Of a stretch of DNA of 64,000 bases, positions 54,496-63,934 are shown piece after piece. Where the stretch lies: the NCBI RefSeq assembly GCF_001424835.1, contig NZ_LMCQ01000012.1:277053-341052 (forward strand), given 5' to 3'. The position numbers and the translations under genes were made by a program. This stretch comes from Variovorax sp. Root318D1. Lineage in GTDB: Bacteria > Pseudomonadota > Gammaproteobacteria > Burkholderiales > Burkholderiaceae_C. Positions within the stretch are counted from its first letter, which is position 1; the number at the start of each line of letters is the position of its first letter. The notes beneath the pieces are model-generated. The model ran no database searches, was not told the DNA's origin, and saw only the letters and a list, made by a program, of their open reading frames with translations.

Positions 54496-55808
54496 GCGAC
54501 CCCACCGGCAAACTCGATCCCGAGACCCACCGCCGTATTTTTACGGACACTGTGGTGCCTGGAAGCGCTCTACCTAGAACATCCCCGCAGGCACAGCCTC
54601 ACGCTATCGTTCTGGCGGGCCAGCCAGGCGCCGGCAAGGGCAACCTTGTAAATGCCGCAGAGAAAGAGTTTTCCAAGAACATCGTCCCCATCGACCCCGA
54701 TGCACAGCGCAAATTTCACCCTGACTTCAAGGAGTTGCGCGAAACCTACCCCTACACCTGGTCCGGCCACACGCGCCACGACGCGAGCCGCTGGGCCGGC
54801 GAGCTGCGCGATGCGGCCGTCGCAGGGAGACGCAACCTGATCGTCGACACCACATTGGGTCATGCAGACGGTGCCATCCAGACCATCAAAGGATTGCAGG
54901 CCAAGGGCTACAGCGTTGAGGTGCGCGCCGTCGCCACGCACCGGCTGGAGAGCGAAATTGGCGTCGATCGGCGTTTCACGGCCGACTTGGAACGGCGAGG
55001 CTATGGCCGTCACGTCCCCGGCGACTTTCATGACGCCGCCTACAAGGCCCTGCCAGCTAACCTCGACAAGGTGCACGAGCAAACCGGCGCCCGCATCCGC
55101 ATTTACAACCGCGAAGGCGCGCAGCTGTACGACAGCCACACCAGCCCTTTGGAGCCCAGTGTCGCTTTGGAGCAGGCGCGCGAGGCCCGCATGGCCGATC
55201 CCAAGATCACGCGCAGTACGGCGGAGCGCGCACGTGAGCAGCAGGACTTCCATAGAAGCTTGCCCGACACCCTCGAACGCAACCCCAAGATCAACTTGGA
55301 GACAGCGAAGAACCTCCCGCCCGAACGCCAGGCGCAGGGCGTGGTGCCCAGAGTCGAGCGCACCGCCACCGAAACCACTGCCGTCGACCGCAGCGTTCGC
55401 ATCGAGCCCCGGGGCCGCTCGTGTTGCACTCGGCCTGAAGGTCATCGGCACCGCCGCCCTGGCCCACGACGCCGTCACCACCGGCCTGGACACGAAGAAC
55501 CTGCTCGACCAGGGCAATGTCACTGGTGCCCAGTCACAGGTGCTGCATTTCGCGGGCCGCAACCTCGGCATGGTCGGTGGTGCCATGGCCGTAGGCTCGG
55601 CTGCGGCGGCGGCCGGCATCGAGACCGGGCCCGGGGCCCTTGCCGCGGGCCTGGCCGGTGGCCTCGTTGGTGCCGTGGCCGGCAACAAGATCATGGATGC
55701 CGTGGACCAATCGCGCATCTATACCCACCGCGGCAGCGACGACAACGACTGGAACCTCGACCCCGGGCAGCCCGCGCAGGGCTGGACCCGTCTGCCTCGC
55801 CCCGGTGA
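54492..55808 (+). pseudogene. zeta-type kinase toxin, N-terminal part of a frameshifted effector
   Basis: The first about 305 codons are coherent: a zeta-toxin kinase with the P-loop IVLAGQPGAGKGNLVNAAE, the catalytic-Asp segment VPIDPDAQRKFHPDF, RNLIVDTTLGHADG and a substrate-side helix RFTADLERRGYGRHV. Zeta toxins phosphorylate UDP-N-acetylglucosamine and so poison cell-wall synthesis. After CCCCGGGG (55407-55414) the frame reads Arg/Cys/His-rich nonsense to 55808; the continuation is in the +1 frame (AARVALGLKVIGTAALAHDA) to 55896. Dropping one C or G in that run restores a continuous sequence. No signal peptide is present. Confidence 0.75.
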
Positions 55809-55864
55809 GTTCGGACCCCAAGGGCCCCCTGAAGGGACGGGCTACAAAAACCACCTGATGCACG

Positions 55865-55879
55865 CCCCGCCCCGCCCCG
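55865..55879 (+). repeat. (CCCCG)3 pentanucleotide repeat inside the zeta effector gene
   Basis: Three perfect tandem copies of CCCCG. With two copies the reading passes from HAPP to RLADELNYKASNVAVEL and rejoins the downstream frame; with three, as here, a stop follows in WPMS. The tract is therefore a possible slipped-strand on/off switch, or a recent duplication. Confidence 0.6.
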
Positions 55880-55913
55880 CCTGGCCGATGAGCTGAACTA
55901 CAAGGCCAGCAAC

Positions 55914-56822
55914 GTGGCCGTCGAGCTGGCGTTGGCCCACCCGCGCGCACCCCAAGACCCTTACAAGCAGGCACCCGAGAGCATCGGCGAAACGGTGCGC
56001 CCCGGCATCGGCGCCAGCCAGCCGTGGCTACGCGATCCCCAAAGCCATGCCTGGACGCGGCAGGCTACCGAAGCGTCCACGCCCATGACCCACGGCATGC
56101 CGGCTCAGCGCACGGTCACGGCCAGCCCGGAGCAGAGCCGGCAACTGGACGCAGCGGCCCAGCGCGTCATTGCGGACAACACCGCCCACAGCCCCCAAGG
56201 CATCGCCCAGCGCTATCAGGAGGCCTACGCTCAGCATGGATGGAAGCAACACGGCCCGGTGCCGGCTGCCGTCACCAATGCCACCCCAGCCCCTGTGCGC
56301 GAGGAGCCCAATGCCACGCGCCAGCAGGTGCCTGCACCGCCGCAGCCCGCGAGCGGCCACCTGACACCTCAGCAGATCGAGCGCATCGACCAGCCCGGCC
56401 ATCCCGGCCACGACATGTTCAAGCAGGCCCGCAGAGGCTTGGTCGAACTCAATGCCAACCTCGGCGTCGTCCTCAGCGAGGAGCGCACCGACAAGCTGGC
56501 CGCCGGCCTGGCGGCGAGTGCCGCACTGGAAGGGATCACGCGCATCGACCATGTGTGCCTGGGCACCGATGGCAACGATCGCACCGACAGCAGCAAGATC
56601 TTTGCGGCCCAGGGCAAGCCGGGCTCGGTGTTTTCGAAGGTGGCCGGTGGGGAGGTTATGCCGTTCATGGACGCCCCGCTGGCGCAAAGCTCGCAAACCT
56701 TCGTCGAGAACCAGCAGCAGCGCGAAGCGCTGGACCAACGGTTCGAACAGAAATTGCAGCAAAGACTAGGGCAAGAGACGCAGCAAAGCCAGGGTCAAGG
56801 CAGGAGCGTGTCGCTCGGATAG
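55914..56822 (+). pseudogene. C-terminal XVIPCD-like secretion domain of the frameshifted zeta effector
   Basis: 302 codons, in the same frame as the zeta kinase start but separated from it by two frameshifts. Residues about 145-270 resemble the XVIPCD domain: HLTPQQIERIDQPGHPGHDM, VELNANLGVVLSEERTDKLA, GITRIDHVCLG (56532-56564) and KIFAAQGKPGSVFSK, then a Gln-rich tail. XVIPCD domains direct Xanthomonadaceae bacterial-killing effectors to a type IV secretion system. No type IV genes are in the window, while a type VI cluster starts 136 bp downstream. The GTG at 55914 is only where a start codon can be placed in this frame, not a supported start. Confidence 0.65.
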
Positions 56823-56857
56823 GACTGAGCGAGCATCTAGTCCCTTCGCCGTAGCTC

Positions 56858-56891
56858 CAAATCCCTCCGCCTAGGCCGTTAGGCGGATTTG
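56858..56891 (+). terminator. hairpin between the zeta effector and the T6SS operon
   Basis: The left arm CAAATCCCTCCGCCTA (56858-56873) and the right arm TAGGCGGATTTG (56880-56891) pair over 12 bp, with a 4-nt bulge in the left arm and the loop GGCCGT. No long T-run follows. It may end effector transcription or insulate the T6SS promoter. Confidence 0.45.
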
Positions 56892-56958
56892 CCGCAGGCC
56901 CTCTGCGCTGGAAACTCCGTGCTTCTTTCGGGCAGCCCTTGCCTTTGACGGAGTGCGG

Positions 56959-58290
56959 ATGAGTTGGCGAACAAAAGTGGTCTGGAGCGAGGGGATGCTG
57001 CTGCAGCCCCAGCACCTGCAGCAGAGCGAGCGTCATGGCGACCATGCGCGGCATGTGCTGTTGCGTTCCACCACGCCCTATGCGTGGGGCTTCGCGGAGA
57101 TCGAGATCGATCAGGCCGCGCTCACACTGGGCAAGCTGGCGCTGGTGCGCGCGGTGGGCATCTTCGGCGACGGCACGGTGTTCGACATGCCGGCGGTCGA
57201 TCCGCTGCCCGAACCCATCGACATTCCGCCCACCATGCGCGACGAGGCCGTGATGCTGGCACTGCCCGTGCGCCGGGCCGGGGCCCGCGAGGCCGACGCC
57301 GAAGAGTACGAAGAGCTGGTGCGCCACCGCGTGCTCGAGTCCGAAGTGCCGGACTCCAACACCGCCGGCGAGCGCACCGCCATGCTGCAACTGGGCCAGC
57401 TTCATACCCGCCTGATGCGCGCCAGCGAAGCGACCGATGCCTGGACCACGCTGGGCGTCGCCCGGGTGCTCGAGCGCCGCGTCGACAACCAGGTGCAGCT
57501 CGACCGCGCCATGCTGCCGCCGCTGCTCGACGTGGCGGGCCATGCCGTGATCCGTTCCTGGCTCGACGAACTGCTGGGCCTTATGCGCCAGCGCGGCGAG
57601 GCGTTGGCCGGCCGCATGACGCAGGGCGGCACCGGCGGCGTGGCCGAGATCGCGGACTTCATGCTGCTGCAGACGGTCAACCGCAACGAAGCCGTCTTCG
57701 CGCACCTGGCCAAGAGCGCCATGCTGCACCCGCAGCATTTTTTCGAGCACGCGCTCGGGCTCGCCGGCGACCTTGCAAGCTTTCGCGATTCGCGCCGCGT
57801 CACGCGGTTCGGCCCCTACATCCACGACGATCTGGCGTTGAGCTTCCGTCCGGTGATGGACGATTTGCGGCGCAGCCTCTCGATGGTGCTGGAGCAGTCG
57901 GCCATCCGCATCGAGCTGCACGATCGCAAGCACGGTGTGCGCGTGGCGATGGTCACCGACGTGGAGCTGCAGCGCAAGGCGACCTTCGTGCTCGCGGTGA
58001 ATGCCAACATGCCGAGCGAAGCGCTGCGCGCGCGCTTCCCCACGCAGGTGAAGATCGGCCCGGTCGAGCGCATCCGCGACCTGGTCAACCTGGCGCTGCC
58101 GGGCGTCACGCTCACGCCGATGCCGGTGGCGCCGCGACAGATTCCGTTCCACACCGGCGCCAACTACTTCGAGCTCGAAACGCGCAACAGCGATCTGTGG
58201 CGCCAGCTGGAGCAATCGGGCGGCATCGCGATGCACATCGCGGGCGACTTTCCCGGCCTCGACCTCGCGTTCTGGGCCATTCGTTCCTAG
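56959..58290 (+). CDS. tssK: type VI secretion baseplate subunit TssK
   Basis: 443 residues starting MSWRTKVVWSEGMLLQPQHL, the typical TssK N-terminus (VxWxEGMLLxPQHFQ). Other family stretches are PYAWGFAEIEIDQAALTLGK, DLARSF-like FRDSRRVTRFGPYIHDDLAL, and a C-terminal LAFWAIRS. TssK connects the T6SS baseplate to the membrane complex through TssL and TssM. The ATG at 56959 follows GACGGAG; an in-frame GTG at 56953 is less likely. tssL follows after 32 bp. Confidence 0.95.
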   Translation: MSWRTKVVWSEGMLLQPQHLQQSERHGDHARHVLLRSTTPYAWGFAEIEIDQAALTLGKLALVRAVGIFGDGTVFDMPAVDPLPEPIDIPPTMRDEAVMLALPVRRAGAREADAEEYEELVRHRVLESEVPDSNTAGERTAMLQLGQLHTRLMRASEATDAWTTLGVARVLERRVDNQVQLDRAMLPPLLDVAGHAVIRSWLDELLGLMRQRGEALAGRMTQGGTGGVAEIADFMLLQTVNRNEAVFAHLAKSAMLHPQHFFEHALGLAGDLASFRDSRRVTRFGPYIHDDLALSFRPVMDDLRRSLSMVLEQSAIRIELHDRKHGVRVAMVTDVELQRKATFVLAVNANMPSEALRARFPTQVKIGPVERIRDLVNLALPGVTLTPMPVAPRQIPFHTGANYFELETRNSDLWRQLEQSGGIAMHIAGDFPGLDLAFWAIRS

Positions 58291-58322
58291 CCCCATCGGG
58301 CTGACGGAAACGGAACACCATC

Positions 58323-59651
58323 ATGACCACACCAGACCCCTTCGCCGCTTTCGAGTCGGAGCGCACGGTCATCAAGCCCAAGCCGCGCACGCCGGCCGGC
58401 ACGCCGCCGCCTGCTGCCGCGCCTGCGCCTTTCTTCGGCGGCGCGGATCCGACGCCCGCGGTCGAGCTCGGTGAAATCGGGCTGCTCAATCCGTTGGTTT
58501 CGGCGGCGGGCAAGCTGTTGGTGCTGATCGGCAAGCTGCGCAACCTGGTGCAGCCGCCCAATGTGCCGGCCCTGCGCGCCTCCACGGCCGACGCGGTGAA
58601 CCAGTTCGATGCCGCCGCGCGCCGCACCGGCGTCAGCAACGAGTCGGTGCTGGCCGCGCGTTACGTGCTATGTACGGCACTGGACGAAGCTGTGGCCAAC
58701 ACGCCGTGGGGCGTGCAGGCTGGCTGGAACAAGCAGAGCCTCTTGGTGCAGTTCCACAATGAGACCTGGGGCGGCGAAAAAGTGTTCCAGCTGCTCGCCA
58801 AGCTCGCGCAGGACGTGCCCACGCACCGCCAGCTGCTGGAGCTCATCTACAGCGTACTCGCACTCGGTTTCGAAGGCCGCTACCGCGTGGTCGACAACGG
58901 CCGCGCCCAGCTCGATCAGGTGCGCCAGCGCCTGGCCGACCTCATCGCCAAGGACCGCCCGCCGCTCGAAGCGGATCTTTCGCCGCATTGGCGCGGGCAG
59001 GGCGCGGGAACCGTGCGGCTGCGCGAATCGCTGCCGCTGTGGGTGTTCGCGGCCGGCTTCGCGCTGCTGCTTGCGCTGGCCTGGTTCGGCCTGCGGCTCA
59101 CGCTCAACTACCGCTCCGACACCACCTATGCCGCGGTGTCGGGCCTGCGCGTGCCCAACCTCCAGATCGCGCCGCCCGCCGCGCCGGCCAAGACGCCGCG
59201 GCTCGCGCGCTTTCTGGAGCCTGAGATCAAGCAAGGCCTCGTCACCGTGACCGACGAGGCCGACCGCAGCGTGGTGCGCCTGCGCGGCGATTCCTTCTTC
59301 GGCTCCGGCAGCGCCGAGCCGATGGCCGCATCGCTGCCGGTGCTGCGCCGCATCGGCCAGGCACTGGCCGAAGTGAAAGGCGAGGTGCTGATCACCGGCC
59401 ACTCCGACAACCAGCCGATCCGTTCGCTGCGCTATCCGTCCAACTGGCATCTGTCGGCCGCGCGTGCCGACGCGGTGAAGGGCTCGCTCACGACGCTGGT
59501 CGAGCCGGCGCGCATGCGCTCCGACGGCAAGGCCGACGCCGAGCCCGTGGCCGCCAACGACACGCCGGCCAACCGCGCGCGCAACCGGCGCGTCGACATC
59601 GTGCTGTTGTCCGAGCCGGACAGGGTCGCTTCGGCGGGAGTGACGAAATGA
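58323..59651 (+). CDS. tssL: type VI secretion protein TssL (DotU type) with OmpA-like peptidoglycan-binding domain
   Basis: 442 residues. A Pro-rich N-terminus of about 45 residues is followed by the DotU cytoplasmic domain at about 55-215 (NPLVSAAGKLLVLIGKLRNL, ALDEAVANTPWGVQAGWNKQ, YSVLALGFEGRYRVVDNGR), one membrane helix at 239-260, and a periplasmic OmpA/TagL-like domain at about 320-430 (LITGHSDNQPIRSLRYPSNW, NRARNRRVDIVLL). The fused OmpA domain anchors the T6SS membrane complex to the cell wall. Its stop overlaps the tssM start by 4 bp. Confidence 0.95.
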   Translation: MTTPDPFAAFESERTVIKPKPRTPAGTPPPAAAPAPFFGGADPTPAVELGEIGLLNPLVSAAGKLLVLIGKLRNLVQPPNVPALRASTADAVNQFDAAARRTGVSNESVLAARYVLCTALDEAVANTPWGVQAGWNKQSLLVQFHNETWGGEKVFQLLAKLAQDVPTHRQLLELIYSVLALGFEGRYRVVDNGRAQLDQVRQRLADLIAKDRPPLEADLSPHWRGQGAGTVRLRESLPLWVFAAGFALLLALAWFGLRLTLNYRSDTTYAAVSGLRVPNLQIAPPAAPAKTPRLARFLEPEIKQGLVTVTDEADRSVVRLRGDSFFGSGSAEPMAASLPVLRRIGQALAEVKGEVLITGHSDNQPIRSLRYPSNWHLSAARADAVKGSLTTLVEPARMRSDGKADAEPVAANDTPANRARNRRVDIVLLSEPDRVASAGVTK

Positions 59652-62600
59652 TCAAGAAAATCTTCGGCTTCCTGTTCAGTCCGGTGCTGCTGACCATCCT
59701 GGCGCTGGTCATCGTCTCGCTGTTGATCTGGTGGATCGGACCGCTGGTGAAGATCGGCGCGTGGGCGCCGCTCGAAAGCGAGCTCGTGCGCGCGCTGGTG
59801 ATCGGCGCCATCGTGCTCATCGTGGTGCTGCGCGCGCTCTACCGCCGCTGGCGCGCGCGCCGTGCGAGCCAACACCTCACCGACGGCCTCATGAAGGCGC
59901 CGGCCGCCAAGAGCGACGCACCGGTCAATGGCGAACAGAAGATCCTGGACACGCGCTTCAGCGAAGCCGTAGCCACGCTCAAGCAGATGCGCCTGCATGC
60001 GGCCGGCAAGAAGCCGGGCTGGCGCGACTGGCTCTCCATTTCCGGCGGCAGCTACCTGTACGACCTGCCGTGGTACGTGTTCATCGGCGCCCCGGGCGCG
60101 GGCAAGACCACGGCGCTGGTCAACTCGGGCCTGTCGTTTCCGCTGGCGGAGAAGTTCGGCCCCGGCGCCATTCGCGGCGTGGGCGGCACGCGCAATTGCG
60201 ACTGGTGGTTCACCGACGAGGCCGTGCTCATCGACACCGCCGGCCGCTACACCACGCAGGACAGCCACCAGTCGGAAGACAAGAGCGCGTGGGAAGGCTT
60301 TTTGGGCCTACTCAAGAAGGCGCGCCCGCGCCGCCCACTGAACGGCGTGTTCCTGACCGTGAGCGTGGCCGACTTGTTGAGCCAGGGGCCCGAGCAGCGC
60401 ACGCAATTGGCGGCGTCGATTCGCGCGCGCTTGCTCGAACTCGATGCGAAGCTCACCACGCGGCTGCCGGTGTACGTGCTCGTCACCAAGAGCGACTTGC
60501 TCTACGGCTTCACCGATTACTTCGATGACCTGGGCAAGGAGCAGCGCGCGCAGGTCTTCGGCTTTACGCTGCCGGCCGACGAGAACGTGCAAGCCGACGA
60601 CAAGGGCCTTTCCACCGCCTTCAACCGCGAGTTCGCGCTGCTGCACAACCGCGTCAACGACGGGCTCATTGCGCGCATGCAGCGCGAGACCGACGGCACG
60701 CGCCGCGCAGCGATCTTCGGCTTTCCGGCGCAGTTCGGTTCCATCGGCTCGATGCTGTCCGACCTGCTCGACCAGGTGTTCACCGGCTCGCGCTTTGCGC
60801 AGCCGCCGTGGGTGCGCGGCGTGTACTTCACCAGCGGCACGCAAGAGGGCAGCCCGATCGACCGCGTGATGGGCAGCCTCGCGCGCAGCTTCGGCCTGGA
60901 GCGCGCCATGCTCGCGCCGCAGAAGTCGAGCGGCCGCAGCTACTTTCTCACCGCGCTGCTGCGCGAGGTGGTGTTTCCCGAGCAGCGCCTGGCCGGTGCC
61001 AACGTGAAGCTCGAGCGTCGGCGCCATGCCCTGCGCATGGCCGGCGTGGCGGCCATGACGCTGGTCACGCTCGCGCTGCTCGCGAGCTGGGGCTACAGCA
61101 CGCTGCAGAACGTCAACTACTTGAAGTCGGTCGAGGCGCGTGTCGAGCCCGCGCGCCAGAACCTCGCGGCCCTGCCTTCGCGGGTGCAGAACCTGGTCGA
61201 GGTGGCGCCGGTGCTGCAGGGCCTGCGCGACATCTGGAAGACGCCCGACAACCGGCAGGGCGACGAGCCGCTGTCGATGACGCTCGGCCTCTACCAGGGC
61301 GACAAGCTCGACGCCGCCGCCATGCTCACGCACCAGCGCGCGCTCAACGACGCCTTTCTGCCGCAGATCGCCAAGCGCATCGAAGACCAGCTGCGCACCG
61401 CGCAGAAGGACAACCTCGAATACACGTACGAGGCGCTCAAGAGCTACTTGATGCTCTACCAGCCTGAGCACTTCGATGCCGAGGCGCTCAAGGCCTGGAT
61501 CACGCTCGACTGGGCGCGCAGCCTCGACCGCGGCATTCCCGAAGACCAGCGCCAGGCGCTGGAAGACCAGCTCGATGTGCTCATCGCCCAGGGCCCGCCG
61601 CGCTCGCCGCTCAAGATGGACGAGAACCTGGTGCGCAGCGTGCGCGCCGTGCTTGCGAGCTACCCGCTGGAGCAGCGCGTGTTCAGCCGCCTCAAGCGCC
61701 AGCGCGCCACCAAGGACATTCCAGGCTTCAGCATCGCCACCGCCGCGGGCCCCTCGGCGCCGCTGGTGTTCGAGCGCATCAGCGGCAAGCCGCTGACCGA
61801 AGGCGTGCCGGGCATGTTCACCTACGACGGCTATCACAAGCGCTTCCAGAACGAAGTGACGGTGCTCACCGGCCTGCTCGCGCAGGAAGACCCGTGGGTG
61901 CTCGGGCAAGACCGCGGCGCCGCCGATCGCATGCGCGACGTGGCCGCCCTTGGCGCGCTGACCGACCGCGTGCGCCGGCTCTACCTGGCGGAATACGTCA
62001 AAGTGTGGGAGACGCTGCTGGCCGACGTGCGGTTGATCCGCGCCACCGGGCTCGAGAAGAACATCGAAGCCGCGCGCATCCTCTCCGGCGTGGGATCGCC
62101 GCTGGCGAACTTCCTGCGCGCGGTGGTGAAGGAAACCACGCTCATCCCGGCCGACCAGCCCAAGGACGTGGTGAGCAAGGCCACGGCCACGGTCGCCAAC
62201 ACCCGCAAGGGCCTGGAAGACCTGTTCGGCGGCGACCCGAACAAGGCCGCGGCCAGCGGTAAGCGCATCGAGAGCATCGTGGACGACCGCTTCGAGCCGC
62301 TGCGCCGCCTGGTCACACCGGTTGCGCCCAACCAGCCCGCGCCCATCGACGATGCGCTCAAGCTCTTCAACGAGGTGTACGTGTACCTCAATGCGGTCGA
62401 CACAGCCGTGAAGGGCCGCACCTCGCCGCCGCCCGGCGACGTGGCTGGCAAGCTCAAGTCCGACGCGGGCCGGCTGCCCGAGCCGGTGCGCACGATGGTC
62501 GAGAACCTGAGCCAGTCGGGCGCGGCGCAGGCCCAGGTGGCCGAGCGCGGCAACCTGAGCCAGGACCTGCGTCCCGTGACCGAGTTCTGCAACCGCGCCA

Positions 62601-63247
62601 TTGCGGGCCGCTACCCCTTCGTGGGCAGCAGCAAGCGCGACGTGCTGCCCGAAGACTTCGGCCAGATGTTCGGTGCCGGCGGCCTGATGGACGACTTCTT
62701 CCAGAAGCGGCTGGCCGCGCTGGTCGACACCAGCACCAAGCCGTGGCGCTACAAGCCCGTGGCCGAGCGCGGCGCCGTCACCACGCAGGCGCTGGCGCAG
62801 TTCGAGCGCGCCGCGCGCATCAAGGACATCTTCTTCCGCGGCGGCGGCCGCGGCCCTTCGATGCGGCTGGACTTCAAGCCGGTGGAGATGGACGCGGGCA
62901 TCACGCAATTCATTCTGGACGTGGACGGCCAACTCGTGAAGTACGCGCACGGGCCCGTGGTGCCCATGGCCGTGCAATGGCCCGGGCCGAAGGGCAGCAA
63001 CCAGGTGCGCATCCAGGTGAGCCCGCCTTCGACCACCGGCAGCTCGGGTTCCGCGGTCGATGGGCCGTGGGCGCTGTTCCGCGCGCTCGACGACGGTCAG
63101 CTCGAAGCCGGCGATGCGCCCGAAAAGTTTTTTATCACCTTCCAGGTCGGTCCGCGCAAGACGCGCTTCGAAGTGACGACGAACAGCGTGCAGCATCCCA
63201 TTCGCCTGAAGGAACTGCGTGAGTTTTCTTGTCCGGAGGGGTTGTGA
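59648..63247 (+). CDS. tssM: type VI secretion membrane protein TssM (IcmF)
   Basis: 1199 residues, the usual length. Two N-terminal membrane helices (about 12-33 and 46-64) precede a cytoplasmic domain with the Walker A motif FIGAPGAGKTTALVNSGLSF at about 145-164 and Walker-B-like EAVLIDTAGRYTTQD. A third membrane helix lies near 465-485 (AAMTLVTLALLASWGYS). The long periplasmic part ends in the IcmF C-terminal domain (PVEMDAGITQFILDVDGQLV, GPWALFRALDDGQLE). With TssL and TssJ it forms the trans-envelope complex. It is coupled to tssL by ATGA and to tagF by GTGA. Confidence 0.97.
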   Translation: MIKKIFGFLFSPVLLTILALVIVSLLIWWIGPLVKIGAWAPLESELVRALVIGAIVLIVVLRALYRRWRARRASQHLTDGLMKAPAAKSDAPVNGEQKILDTRFSEAVATLKQMRLHAAGKKPGWRDWLSISGGSYLYDLPWYVFIGAPGAGKTTALVNSGLSFPLAEKFGPGAIRGVGGTRNCDWWFTDEAVLIDTAGRYTTQDSHQSEDKSAWEGFLGLLKKARPRRPLNGVFLTVSVADLLSQGPEQRTQLAASIRARLLELDAKLTTRLPVYVLVTKSDLLYGFTDYFDDLGKEQRAQVFGFTLPADENVQADDKGLSTAFNREFALLHNRVNDGLIARMQRETDGTRRAAIFGFPAQFGSIGSMLSDLLDQVFTGSRFAQPPWVRGVYFTSGTQEGSPIDRVMGSLARSFGLERAMLAPQKSSGRSYFLTALLREVVFPEQRLAGANVKLERRRHALRMAGVAAMTLVTLALLASWGYSTLQNVNYLKSVEARVEPARQNLAALPSRVQNLVEVAPVLQGLRDIWKTPDNRQGDEPLSMTLGLYQGDKLDAAAMLTHQRALNDAFLPQIAKRIEDQLRTAQKDNLEYTYEALKSYLMLYQPEHFDAEALKAWITLDWARSLDRGIPEDQRQALEDQLDVLIAQGPPRSPLKMDENLVRSVRAVLASYPLEQRVFSRLKRQRATKDIPGFSIATAAGPSAPLVFERISGKPLTEGVPGMFTYDGYHKRFQNEVTVLTGLLAQEDPWVLGQDRGAADRMRDVAALGALTDRVRRLYLAEYVKVWETLLADVRLIRATGLEKNIEAARILSGVGSPLANFLRAVVKETTLIPADQPKDVVSKATATVANTRKGLEDLFGGDPNKAAASGKRIESIVDDRFEPLRRLVTPVAPNQPAPIDDALKLFNEVYVYLNAVDTAVKGRTSPPPGDVAGKLKSDAGRLPEPVRTMVENLSQSGAAQAQVAERGNLSQDLRPVTEFCNRAIAGRYPFVGSSKRDVLPEDFGQMFGAGGLMDDFFQKRLAALVDTSTKPWRYKPVAERGAVTTQALAQFERAARIKDIFFRGGGRGPSMRLDFKPVEMDAGITQFILDVDGQLVKYAHGPVVPMAVQWPGPKGSNQVRIQVSPPSTTGSSGSAVDGPWALFRALDDGQLEAGDAPEKFFITFQVGPRKTRFEVTTNSVQHPIRLKELREFSCPEGL

Positions 63248-63882
63248 GCGACGCAGCCGCTTTTCCTTCTGCTTCTTCTTCTGCATTGCCCGGATGGTTC
63301 GGCAAGTTGCCGGGTATGGGGGACTTTGCGCACCGGCGCTTGCCTGAGTCTTTTCGTTCGGTGTGGGACCAGTGGCTGCAGCGCGGGTTGGCGCGGTTGA
63401 AGGATCGGCATGACGACTGGACTTCGCATTACCTTGAAGCGCCGATCTGGTGTTTCGCCTTGGGTCCGCAGGTTGCCGGCGAGGGCGCTTGGATCGGCGT
63501 GTTGATGCCTTCGGTGGATGGGGTGGGGCGGTACTTTCCGTTCACTATTGCTGTAGCGCTTGATGCTTCTGTGGGTGAGGTTCTGCGAGGGGATGCGCTG
63601 CAGGGTGCGTTGACGTGGTGGGCGCTTGGCACGCGGGCTGCGTTGGAAGGGCTTGAGGGGGATCTGGATGCGCTGCGGTTCGATGCTGTGCTTGAGCGGT
63701 TGTTTGTTGCTGCTGCTGCCGGTGATGTGCACGCTGATGCTGTGGAGTCGCTGGTTTTGCCGGGGGCTGGGGGGTCGTTGTGGATGGGCGATCCGGGCGC
63801 TGAAGGGACTGTTCGAATGGTTGTTGCGGGGTTGCCGGTGGATGGGGAGTTCGAGGCTTTGTTTTTGGGGGGTGGGGAATGA
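63244..63882 (+). CDS. tagF: type VI secretion-associated protein TagF
   Basis: 212 residues of the TagF/ImpM family: the N-terminal signature GWFGKLPGMGDFAHRRLPES, then WDQWLQRGLARLKD, WIGVLMPSVDGVGRYFPFTI and a C-terminal GGSLWMGDPG. In the family TagF restrains T6SS firing. The GTG start at 63244 overlaps the tssM stop (GTGA) and has GGAGGGG 4 nt upstream; a TTG at 63229 is a less likely start. The last third shows more G/T-rich codon use (many GTT, GGG, TTG) than the preceding genes. Confidence 0.9.
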   Translation: MSDAAAFPSASSSALPGWFGKLPGMGDFAHRRLPESFRSVWDQWLQRGLARLKDRHDDWTSHYLEAPIWCFALGPQVAGEGAWIGVLMPSVDGVGRYFPFTIAVALDASVGEVLRGDALQGALTWWALGTRAALEGLEGDLDALRFDAVLERLFVAAAAGDVHADAVESLVLPGAGGSLWMGDPGAEGTVRMVVAGLPVDGEFEALFLGGGE

Positions 63883-63934
63883 CTTCTGTCGGTCGTTTTC
63901 TTTCCCGAGGCCGGGATATCCGCCCGGCGGCGGA

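Noticed and set aside
60308..63286. 992-codon minus-strand frame opposite tssM
   Set aside because: Shadow of tssM, which has full IcmF motifs; the antisense product has no recognisable domain.
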